A program made the position numbers and the translations under genes. 64,000 bases of DNA. Source: Nannochloropsis salina CCMP1776 (lineage: Eukaryota > Sar > Eustigmatophyceae > Eustigmatales > Monodopsidaceae). Shown here one piece after another: positions 29,270 to 38,070 of the stretch. Each line of letters begins with the position of its first letter. Within the stretch, counting starts at the first letter, position 1. The notes under the pieces are model-generated. The model saw nothing but the letters and a program-made list of their open reading frames with translations. It ran no database searches and was not told where the DNA came from. The stretch is taken from NCBI GenBank assembly GCA_004565275.1, contig SDOX01000016.1:549989-613988 (forward strand), in the 5' to 3' direction.

Positions 29270-32200
29270 ATGATAGACGACAGCTCGGACGACGAAGGGT
29301 CGCGGCGGGTCCACGAAGAGGAAAGGTCAGTGGAGGCCCCACGTGAGACAGGACATGCCAAGCAAGTAGGTGCCGTCACCACAAACGGGTCACCGAAACC
29401 GAAGGCCTTGAGTATGGCGTCCGAACTTTTCGATGACGAATTGGAACATTTCAAAGGAGGGAACATTGCGTCCGACAGTCCGACCTCCTCTTCGAAAGCT
29501 GCTGTGGCCTCTCCAACCAGCCGGAGCACGTGGGGAAGCGACATCAAAAAATCTTCTCCGACTTCACGTAATCGAATGGAGGGGTCCGCTGGCAAGGAAG
29601 TTGATGATCGGGATTCGGAAGCGGGGAAAAACGAAGAAACGCAGCGCCTTGTCTCCGCCAAAGGTGCTGTTATCACAGAGAATGGACAAGCTCGTGGGAG
29701 TTATCACTCTGCGACCCAAACAGTGAAGCGTGGTGCGAGTGATAGGAGCAACAGAAATATCACGCCAGAGAGTATTTCACCGGAAGATTTTCAGGCGTGT
29801 AAAAAGATGAAAAAGCAGATGAAAGCGGAAAAAGATGTATCGCCTATCATCCAGGATACTGTGAAGTCGAAAGCCAACAGAAAGTCATCGCCGGTCAACG
29901 GATCTAAACATAATGATGATGCTGCAGGTGCACCCTCTCAAGTCTGTGGCGTGAAAAAGAGTTTAGCCGCCCGCAAGAGGAAGAAGGCTACTGTAGCCCC
30001 CGAATTGGAGAAGGAAATTCGAAAAATGGTGCGCCTGGAGGTTCAGAAGAGGCGGAGCGATGCGAAGAACAAGGTCTTGAATAAGTTTAAAAAAGAGCTC
30101 CCCTGGCTTCGCGAGCGCTCAATATTTTCACAGCCAGCGACAAATGATGTGGCGGACAGATTCAAAGATATCGACTTGCCCCGACTCACGCCTCCTGCGC
30201 CGTCGACGCCTTCTGCGCTCTCGGCGTTGCCAGAATTGCAACGAGCCAAACTCATATCGTGCAGCAACTTCATCTACACTTTTGCGCGGCCTCTAGGCTT
30301 GCTGGCAGTCCCGACATTACCCGAGCTGGCTCAGGCGCTCCTGGCCCTGGACCAGCCGGAGGAGGCGGGATGCCCACTTGCGCAGGCCGAGGACCGCAAG
30401 AAGGAGGCGGCGCGGCTGATCGAGGACTTGTGCGTGGCCTTGGTACGGGCCGTGACTCCTGACGTGGAATATGTGTTGGGGCTCAAGAGCGGCCATACGG
30501 GTGACCTGATGGAAGAAGTCTGCTCAAGCAAGAGTGGCTTGATAATGCCGTTGAACAAGTTGACGTGGAAGGAGATAGCACGCCTGAGCTTGGTGATGTT
30601 CATATATTCCTACCTCGGATTCTCAGACAAGGACATCGCAGAATGTATGAGGGGTCGCATAAATCCACGCCGTAACAAGGTGACTCTCAAACTTCTTAAA
30701 GCTCGCCTGGAACGCCGCGCAGCCCTGGCGGTTGGGAAACGCTCGCTAAAGTCGTCAAGCAAGGATGGGTTTGACGCGAATAATGCGGCGGAAAATGCGA
30801 TTTATTCATCCACGAGAGAAGGATTTCAGGAGGTAGGAAATACAGAGAATGGTCATGTTGGGATTAACAAAGACAGTGAAAGCCTTGGGCGGGAAGAGTC
30901 TGGGGATATCAGCATCTGCTCTACCTCATGCGGCGCAGGAAAGGAAGCGGCGACCGCCCCGAACGGAGGTGGAAAGGACCATGCTCGGAAGGCTAATTCC
31001 TCAGACGTTCAATTCTCCGATCGCACTAAAACGAATGATGAAGATACACTTAATAAAACTGCAGAAGACAAAAAGCCAAGTGTCAATCCGACCTCGGCAG
31101 GGGCAGAAAAAGAGAGACTTGAGGACAGCAAGTCGGATGTAGAGGAGGAGAAAGCTGTTGATGAAGAAGATGAGGAAGAGGAAGAAGAAGAAGAGATGGC
31201 CGTAGAGATGTCTCGGGAGTTAGACGCCATTCTGGAAGATGGTTGTCGGTCTGAGCAAGAGAGACGCGTTGCATGCCTTCTAAAACGTCTCCTTCAGCAT
31301 TCATGCTCCGAAAGGGTCGGTACTGAGGGGACGGAGGACCCTGATATTGAAAGCAGTCTGTCCGACTACGTTCTGAATGTGTGGGAGCCGCTTACCGTGG
31401 CAACCTTGATTCTCAAATTGAAGAGAGGGAGTTATTCTGCGGATGGTACTGAGGCTGGGGGATTGCTAGAGCTCGTGCAGGACGTGGAATTACTTTGCCG
31501 GAATTCATGGGCTTGCAACATTGAGGATTCGGAAGCCTGGGGAGCCGCAGAGAAATTTCATGCAATTTTTGATCGTCTTCTACAAGCTTGGGTTTTGGAG
31601 CAGGCGCCTGAAAAGCGTCTCTCCGTGGACGAGATGCGTGGTCTGTGTCAGGATTTGGTCGAGCCTTGCTCAGCCTGCCGTCAACCTATCTCTCGCCACA
31701 CCGCCAAAGTTATCTGCTGCCGCTGCGCACTAACGTTCCACCCAGATTGCCACCGGTCCTTAACCGATCAAGACGAAAATCGCGCAGATGTGGGGGTAGA
31801 TATAGAGACAGATCTGTGGCACTGCACGGAATGCCTTGATTTTCGGGTGCGTCGTGAGGCCTATCCTGCCTTGGGGTTCGACGAGGAAGACAAACAGGGA
31901 GATCTTCTTCCTCAGGATTACGTGGAGGCGACAGATTACTTAAGCGCACAATCCCGAGATATGCTGCTGTGGCTCCGCATGGTAGTCGGGGAGTGGGGGC
32001 CCGGGATGTCCTTCCCACCGTTGTTAGACGTGACAGTGAGCCGGACGGCTCTCGGAAAGATCAAGGCTGATCCTGATTTGCTAGGGATATGGGCAGCTCT
32101 TGCGCTGCTCGGTGGGCGGGTTTCAGACGCTCACAAAGAAATCGACGCGTGTAAAAAGGCTACGGAAATGACAGAGGCGGGGCACCAGCTCTTGATACTG

Positions 32201-35200
32201 GATTCACTTTGCCAAGCTGCCTCTACGCATTCAGGCATTATTAGGTCGTTTTTGGAAAGGCAAGATCAAAAGCTGGCAGCGTTACGTAAGCGGCCACCTA
32301 AGGAAGAGGAAGAATTACGAAAAGAGCTGCAAGACATCGGAGGTGATGCGGCGGTTTTGGCGTGGAAAGATCCTACGACAGAAGAGTACATGGCGGAGGA
32401 AGCAGCAGCAGCTGCTGTTGAGGAGGGCGAAGAGGGGGACGACGAGGATGGCGAGAACGAAGAAGACCAAGGTGAAGAGGAGACAGCCGTCTGTTGTGAA
32501 TGCAAGGCTACCACAAAGGACGTTGATGATTCTCAAGTTGTCCTCTGTGAAAGCTGCCCCACAGAGATCCACCTTAGGTGCCTTAATCCCAATTTGACTG
32601 AGGCGCCAGAAAAAGAATGGTTCTGTCGCGTATGCAAGGCCAAAAAGAGGGAGATTAATAAGCAACGTCAGCGCCAACGATTTGTGGTGAAGGCTGTTGA
32701 CGTGGACGATCTTCTTGAAGGCCAACGCTTGGCTACCGAGAATTCCCTTTTGGAAGATTTCGTGGAGGAGAAAATCCAGGAGCGCCTGACGTCAGATGAG
32801 AAAAAGAAAAAAGAGAAGAAGACAGTGGGGTCATCTGGAAAGCAAGAACCTGCTTTCGTGTTTCAAGGTGGCCCCGGCGTGTTCAAGCAAGGTGAGGAGC
32901 AGAAGAGAAGTGCTGGGGATGCAGCCAAAGTAAAGGAGCGAGTGCAAGAGAGTGGGAGCTTCAATTCCACGAGCTCAGCACCCCCTTCGAGCACTTCTGA
33001 AGGTTCATTACGTATTCCCAAAGCCATGCGGCTCAAATGTGAGTACTGCGGTTACCGTGAGATGGAGGTGTGCAGTCCGTTGGTGCTCGGCCAAACGCTT
33101 GCGGAGACGGAACAGTACGTGGCATTGGAGCCAGCGAAAGACCCATGGATCTCAGAGAACTTGCGAAAGCGAAACCCATACAGAGAATCAGAGGTGACCA
33201 AGAAATCGAAATGTTCTTCCGAGTCATCAGATGGAAAAGGAGTGGCGGACATTGTGACAAGTCAGAGCATCTCTCGTGGAAAAAACGAGCAGAGTTTTTT
33301 GGCGGAGAAAATCGGCCAAAAACAGGGGCGCGATGGAGGTGACGGAGAAAGTATGTCACAGTCAGGTCAACTTAATGCAGCCAGGGCTGCCGATTTGTCC
33401 ACAATATCCGCCCCACCCACGGTGGCTCCCTATTTTCCGCGGATAGACACTGCGGAAAGTCGTCGATTTCCTTCCTCAGCGCATTGCCCCATCGTTCACG
33501 AACGTTGTGCGATTCAAATGCTGGCATTCCGCGCGCGTGCTTTACACGATCAGAAGCTACAGGGACAAAGTATTGCAGCAAGTGACGACCAAGTGGCGTG
33601 TCAGCAAGGTACTGAGGGACATGGAGTCGACAAAAATAAGACAAAGGCGGTACAACAAATGAATAAGAAGGACCCGAGGGCCGTTATAGAAGGAGCGTTG
33701 AGAATAAGTGGAACACGCACCTACTCTCTAGGTCAAGACCGTCACGGGCGTTGCTATTGGAAGATTCCTGGAGACGAAACGCGCCTATACGTGTGGGTTC
33801 GGCCAGAGGAAGGCGACGCGCAGGCGAAAGGAGCGGGTCCACAGCTGCATTTGCAGGGGGGAGCAGAAGGGACGGCTTCTGTTGGGCCTGGAACTTGGCT
33901 CTGTTATCAGGATCGCGAAGACATTCGTCGTCTTGCTGATTATCTGGATATGCGTCACTCCAAAGAAGGGCGCCTTCGAGAAGCAATTGAAGCTGAGTTG
34001 CTAGGTGAGCCCAAGGTTAGGGTTCCAAGGGATGATTCGATGTTTGTGCGAGGCCCCTCTGGAGACTCTGGAGGCCCAAAACTGGACGGTTTGGAAGAGG
34101 GGCTTGTCGAAGGCGCAGGATTCGATGACGATGCCAAGACCGTAACAACAGACGGTGTAGAGGAAGGAGGTGGAGAGCTGGCAGTGGAGACGAAAAAAGT
34201 CTTCAGGCCGGTCGCTTTGAAATTTTGGGAAGAGAAAAACCAATCTCCGGTTCCTTCGGAGGTATTGGACATAGAAGTCGACCCTGATATTTGGGGTGAT
34301 TCGTTGGAGCGCAAAGCGGCCGTGCGAAAAACTCGCAAGTACCATGCAGTTGTACTGGTGGATGCGGAAGATAAGGTCTGGGAGGGCCGAAATCTGGGGG
34401 TAAGATTCCAAATTTTCAAGGGTGGGGAGGAGGTTGAGGAGTCTAGCACCCCGCGCGCGCACAAGGACCACATTTTTTGGTTCAACGTGTACGAATTTCT
34501 TCTCCCTGGTTTATACACTTTGCGCTACACGGTGGATACGCTCAGCCGGGAAATCAAGCCACTTTGTCTACGAGTTGAAGTGCGGGCACGGCGAGCGGCG
34601 ACTTCCGTGCGATCGGTTCTCAACAGTCACTTGAGCTTTTTGAACATTTCACGGGGCGGTCGTTACAGCTTACGGCAGTCGGTTGAACTAGACATCCCAG
34701 AAGATGCTGATGAGGTAGTAGGTTTGCGCATTGCCTTGCTTCAGCTCAAAGAAACCTTGCCAAATGGAGCCCTTCTCGAGAGCCCTGAGGACTTGGGTGG
34801 CAGCATTGCTCATTTGGGCGGTGGAGGCAGTACTAATATCCATGCGGGTGACGGAGAGGTAGGGCCCGTTCGAGCGCCTGTTTGCTATTGGACGGAGGCG
34901 CTTCAAGCACAGTGGATAAACCATTTGATGGAGGCAGAGACACCCCACGAGGTCATGGAGGGGCTTCTGCTTCTGGAATCATGCTTGCATCCGGAATGGC
35001 TCAAGCCTTGGTTCCATCCTCTCCGCCGATCTTATGCCGCAACCTCTTCCCATTTGTTGCGCTTGGGTACTACTGCCGCGGCAGCCGCATTTCATCTCTT
35101 CATTTTGGACAAAGCAATCTTGTACGACAAAGAAAGAAAGGTGCCTCGTAAAACTCGAGGGCAGTCAGCCAGAAGCAGAGGGTTCCATTCCACTCAACGC

Positions 35201-35881
35201 TCTGTCTTGGAAGGAGAAAGTGATGAAGAAGACGATGACGAAGAAGAGACCGAGAGCGAGGAGGATGGTGACTCGGACGACAACGGCGGCCGTAAGCGTC
35301 TGAGGTCCCGCAAACACCAAAAACGATTGGCCACAGGTTCCTCCTCTTCTCATGTCCGTGGCATCAAACACCCACAACGGTCATCATTTCGTAAACGGGC
35401 TATTGTCTCGTACAAAGAAGCGGGCGACAACGACATTTTCGACGAGGAGTCTGACGAAGGCTCGTCTATTTCAACGAGAGAGTCAGGAGCCCAGAGCAAT
35501 GGAGGTAGCAGGACCAGGCCAAGAACAGGCGCCGCGTTGCCAATTGCGTCTGATGATGAATTTTCGAAAGAATGTTTGGCCTTGTTGCGGCAGCTCAAAA
35601 GCCATCCCTCGGCAGGACCTTTTATAGAAGACGTCGGTGATAATGTTCCAGGGTACAGTACCATCGTACCTTTTCCAGTGAGTTTGACAACTTTAGAAGC
35701 GCGAGCCAGGCGTCAAGTGTACGGTACTTCTTTGGAGAAATTTTCGGATGATGTGGGGCGCTTGTGGGAAAACAGCGTCCTCTACAATGGGGAAGATCAC
35801 GCGGTGACGCGAATGGCGCTGCAACTCAAGGTCCGTTTTGAGGCATGGCACCGCGATATGAAGCCACGACTAAGGGCTTAA
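29270..35881 (+). CDS. Large DDT / double PHD / bromodomain chromatin protein
   Basis: The ATG at 29270 gives 2203 residues on one exon. The order resembles BAZ/BPTF-type partners of ISWI remodellers. A basic disordered N-terminus (about 1-300) precedes a DDT-like region near 320 (AKLISCSNFIYTFARPLGL, PTLPELAQALL) and a WHIM-like block (LTWKEIARLSLVMFIYSYLG). An acidic stretch lies near 630. PHD 1 is near 800-850 (PCSACRQ, ICCRCALTFHPDCH, WHCTEC). PHD 2 is near 1075-1125 (CCECKA, LCESCPTEIHLRCL, WFCRVCK). A Cys pair CEYCGYREMEVC is near 1255, and a WHIM-type segment TYSLGQDRHGRCYWKIPG is near 1485. The C-terminal bromodomain, about 2090-2200, has the acetyl-lysine-binding Asn in VLYNGEDH. A nuclear role in reading histone marks is inferred. 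The ISWI partner is not in this window. Confidence 0.93.
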   Translation: MIDDSSDDEGSRRVHEEERSVEAPRETGHAKQVGAVTTNGSPKPKALSMASELFDDELEHFKGGNIASDSPTSSSKAAVASPTSRSTWGSDIKKSSPTSRNRMEGSAGKEVDDRDSEAGKNEETQRLVSAKGAVITENGQARGSYHSATQTVKRGASDRSNRNITPESISPEDFQACKKMKKQMKAEKDVSPIIQDTVKSKANRKSSPVNGSKHNDDAAGAPSQVCGVKKSLAARKRKKATVAPELEKEIRKMVRLEVQKRRSDAKNKVLNKFKKELPWLRERSIFSQPATNDVADRFKDIDLPRLTPPAPSTPSALSALPELQRAKLISCSNFIYTFARPLGLLAVPTLPELAQALLALDQPEEAGCPLAQAEDRKKEAARLIEDLCVALVRAVTPDVEYVLGLKSGHTGDLMEEVCSSKSGLIMPLNKLTWKEIARLSLVMFIYSYLGFSDKDIAECMRGRINPRRNKVTLKLLKARLERRAALAVGKRSLKSSSKDGFDANNAAENAIYSSTREGFQEVGNTENGHVGINKDSESLGREESGDISICSTSCGAGKEAATAPNGGGKDHARKANSSDVQFSDRTKTNDEDTLNKTAEDKKPSVNPTSAGAEKERLEDSKSDVEEEKAVDEEDEEEEEEEEMAVEMSRELDAILEDGCRSEQERRVACLLKRLLQHSCSERVGTEGTEDPDIESSLSDYVLNVWEPLTVATLILKLKRGSYSADGTEAGGLLELVQDVELLCRNSWACNIEDSEAWGAAEKFHAIFDRLLQAWVLEQAPEKRLSVDEMRGLCQDLVEPCSACRQPISRHTAKVICCRCALTFHPDCHRSLTDQDENRADVGVDIETDLWHCTECLDFRVRREAYPALGFDEEDKQGDLLPQDYVEATDYLSAQSRDMLLWLRMVVGEWGPGMSFPPLLDVTVSRTALGKIKADPDLLGIWAALALLGGRVSDAHKEIDACKKATEMTEAGHQLLILDSLCQAASTHSGIIRSFLERQDQKLAALRKRPPKEEEELRKELQDIGGDAAVLAWKDPTTEEYMAEEAAAAAVEEGEEGDDEDGENEEDQGEEETAVCCECKATTKDVDDSQVVLCESCPTEIHLRCLNPNLTEAPEKEWFCRVCKAKKREINKQRQRQRFVVKAVDVDDLLEGQRLATENSLLEDFVEEKIQERLTSDEKKKKEKKTVGSSGKQEPAFVFQGGPGVFKQGEEQKRSAGDAAKVKERVQESGSFNSTSSAPPSSTSEGSLRIPKAMRLKCEYCGYREMEVCSPLVLGQTLAETEQYVALEPAKDPWISENLRKRNPYRESEVTKKSKCSSESSDGKGVADIVTSQSISRGKNEQSFLAEKIGQKQGRDGGDGESMSQSGQLNAARAADLSTISAPPTVAPYFPRIDTAESRRFPSSAHCPIVHERCAIQMLAFRARALHDQKLQGQSIAASDDQVACQQGTEGHGVDKNKTKAVQQMNKKDPRAVIEGALRISGTRTYSLGQDRHGRCYWKIPGDETRLYVWVRPEEGDAQAKGAGPQLHLQGGAEGTASVGPGTWLCYQDREDIRRLADYLDMRHSKEGRLREAIEAELLGEPKVRVPRDDSMFVRGPSGDSGGPKLDGLEEGLVEGAGFDDDAKTVTTDGVEEGGGELAVETKKVFRPVALKFWEEKNQSPVPSEVLDIEVDPDIWGDSLERKAAVRKTRKYHAVVLVDAEDKVWEGRNLGVRFQIFKGGEEVEESSTPRAHKDHIFWFNVYEFLLPGLYTLRYTVDTLSREIKPLCLRVEVRARRAATSVRSVLNSHLSFLNISRGGRYSLRQSVELDIPEDADEVVGLRIALLQLKETLPNGALLESPEDLGGSIAHLGGGGSTNIHAGDGEVGPVRAPVCYWTEALQAQWINHLMEAETPHEVMEGLLLLESCLHPEWLKPWFHPLRRSYAATSSHLLRLGTTAAAAAFHLFILDKAILYDKERKVPRKTRGQSARSRGFHSTQRSVLEGESDEEDDDEEETESEEDGDSDDNGGRKRLRSRKHQKRLATGSSSSHVRGIKHPQRSSFRKRAIVSYKEAGDNDIFDEESDEGSSISTRESGAQSNGGSRTRPRTGAALPIASDDEFSKECLALLRQLKSHPSAGPFIEDVGDNVPGYSTIVPFPVSLTTLEARARRQVYGTSLEKFSDDVGRLWENSVLYNGEDHAVTRMALQLKVRFEAWHRDMKPRLRA

Positions 35882-36184
35882 GACAGAGCAAGCGAATTCG
35901 AGTCGCTGGTACAGTGATACGCTTGAGAGAGAGAATGATTCCAAATAGGCTGAGGCGGCTCTTTCGATTGAGGGAGGATGCGTGGAAGTGATGAACACTT
36001 GCTCCAGCAGAGAATATGCGAACAGCGGCGAGTGGCCGTGTGGTGGAGTAATTGTCTTAATAGAAAAGCGTGATCGCCAAAAGCAATTGAAAGTGTAGCG
36101 ACAGAGAACCACTGTGTGTGCGTAGCTGGCAGCGTAGCTTTGTTTATGCTTCGCCCTCGGCGATTCTTTCATATCACTAACACG
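35882..36184. other. Convergent 3' spacer
   Basis: A 303-base gap between converging stop codons, holding both 3' UTRs. Nothing else is seen. Confidence 0.4.
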
Positions 36185-37597
36185 TCAGGGGTACTTTTGA
36201 GGCTCTGGTAAATTCTCAACAGGTACCTTGGCCAGCATGAAGCTGAGATCAGGGAGATACATCTCCGAAAGCACGGCTGCAGCCTTTTCAGATAGGGTTT
36301 CATAGCCAAGCATCAAATTCTCTCGGGATAAATGTTTCGAGTGAAAGGGCTCCTCGCGAGTTTCATTCTCGCATTCAACGAAGTCCCCTGCGATTTCTTG
36401 CTCTTCCACGATCCTTGTACCGCGACAATAATCATCCACAACTTGGTCTTGCATAATTTTTTCAAAATCTCTCTGCTTCTCGCTGAAGAACTTATCGCCC
36501 TTGTGTCTCATTCTCTCTGTGACCGGTGCATGCTTACGTGATAATGAACCTCCTGGCGTTAAAGTTCGTAGTTGAGCACTCGCAACATCTAGAGTTGGTA
36601 GAACTTCCCCCGGCTCTTCTTCATTCATGCTTTCCACCTTTTCATGAAGATTAGCTTTTTCAGATAGCCGCTTGAAAGGAAGACAATGGAAAGAGCATCT
36701 GGCTTGCGAATGCAGGATCTTGCACAAGACAGCGTCGAACCAAAAGTACGTCCTCGCATTCTTCCACTTCATCTGATTTAATGCAAACAGTCCATTAATG
36801 TCCACTGCCTCGAGTTCATGTATCGCGCGATGCGCCTGGTGTTTGTTGGCAGCCATCGTCAAGGGCGTCAAATCGCCAGAGGCATGAAAGACAGATCGAC
36901 ACAGAGATTTGTAGGACTTCGCACGCTTTCCTGAGCTCCGTTGTGAGGATAGACAACTTTCAAAGGAATTTTTCGATATGGCAGGCTTCGGGTCCTGCCT
37001 TATAGACGGATAGTCGTCTGGGAGAACGACTGGCCCAGCGAAATCGCCGAAGTCATCGTTTGGTTCCCCCTCTTCGAAGAAACTATCGAACAAAGGGCGT
37101 CTTGATGTGGAAAAATTACGTCTTACTCCAACAGACTCATCACAAGGGCCCAAAGCTCTTTGTAGTTTTGAACCGGTCAATGAATGGTACTGACGGGCAG
37201 CTTTTGCATCATGGTGACAATGGGGTTGACATTCATCCTCTTCAGCCGCGACAATTGGCTGGACGCTCCTGCCAATTCTTTTCTTGTTTACATTCGCTGT
37301 TACTTTTCGAGCCCTCGCAATTTCCTTTTGAAGCTCTGCATCCGTCTCGACAACGGTTGAAATATGCGCTAACCCCGGCTCCCCAATTCGCATTGGTAGG
37401 GGCACATACGTTTCAGCGCCGATCCTTGCCTGCTCTCCTGAAGATTGACGGCATTGCATAGCTTCCAAGCTAGCATCATTGAGTTCATTGTCAGTAACTT
37501 GCAAAGAATCAAATGCAGATAGTGTGGACTGGGTCGTCCACGGTTCCTCATGCGCAGATCCGGGACTCTGAGGCTTGTTTCCTTCCTCCTTAACCAT
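36185..37597 (-). CDS. Acidic DFGDF-motif protein, possibly a trafficking adaptor accessory protein
   Basis: I cannot assign a family firmly. The ATG at 37597 gives 470 residues. The most telling motif is EPNDDFGDFAGPVVLPDD (about 177-194). Such DDFGDF acidic-aromatic motifs occur in clathrin-adaptor accessory proteins such as aftiphilin, where they bind adaptor ear domains. A folded segment around 265-310 (LEAVDINGLFALNQMKWKN, then YFWFDAVLCKILHSQARCSF) could correspond to the clathrin-binding-box region of aftiphilin, but this is weak. The rest is polar and disordered. The C-terminus has a helix (SEKAAAVLSEMYLPDLSFML). There are no membrane segments. It is head-to-head with UTP5; the nearby AP-2 sigma gene (about 41 kb) is suggestive only. 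Confidence 0.6.
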   Translation of the reverse strand: MVKEEGNKPQSPGSAHEEPWTTQSTLSAFDSLQVTDNELNDASLEAMQCRQSSGEQARIGAETYVPLPMRIGEPGLAHISTVVETDAELQKEIARARKVTANVNKKRIGRSVQPIVAAEEDECQPHCHHDAKAARQYHSLTGSKLQRALGPCDESVGVRRNFSTSRRPLFDSFFEEGEPNDDFGDFAGPVVLPDDYPSIRQDPKPAISKNSFESCLSSQRSSGKRAKSYKSLCRSVFHASGDLTPLTMAANKHQAHRAIHELEAVDINGLFALNQMKWKNARTYFWFDAVLCKILHSQARCSFHCLPFKRLSEKANLHEKVESMNEEEPGEVLPTLDVASAQLRTLTPGGSLSRKHAPVTERMRHKGDKFFSEKQRDFEKIMQDQVVDDYCRGTRIVEEQEIAGDFVECENETREEPFHSKHLSRENLMLGYETLSEKAAAVLSEMYLPDLSFMLAKVPVENLPEPQKYP

Positions 37598-38070
37598 CCC
37601 TGTTGACTAGGCAGGTCGAGTGTTGAAAAGCCGCAGAGTGTCAAATCCCATGCGGTGTGAGGACAGCAGAATAAAACCAGATGAGCACGAAGCGCCACTT
37701 ACGGAGACACGACCGGGGGGCCTGGGCCGCCGCGGGAGGAGCGGGACGTACAGGAAGGAGAGGGGGAGGAGTCTCAGCGAAGCGGCAGCGACGGGGCGAG
37801 GGTGGTAGCCATGCATTGGGCACGGGCCGGACGGGCTGGCTTTCCTTTGTTATTGGAGCCTAAATCCGAGAAAAGAATTCATTCGGCAGGTTTTGGTATG
37901 GAAATTAAGTTTTGCGACGGACCAAGTGATGGTCGTAGTACCATACATTGAGCAGTCTACCCGCTCGCTCAGCATGCTGCCCGGCAGTAGAAAACTTTTT
38001 TGTCAAGATACTGCGTTCGCTTCACCGTACTCATTGCCATTTTCCCCCTGAAACACACATCATAAATAGG
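37598..38070. promoter_or_regulatory. Divergent spacer, DFGDF protein / UTP5
   Basis: A 473-base spacer between outward-facing starts, GC-rich with purine runs at 37700-37800. It presumably holds both promoters. No conserved element was recognised. Confidence 0.4.
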
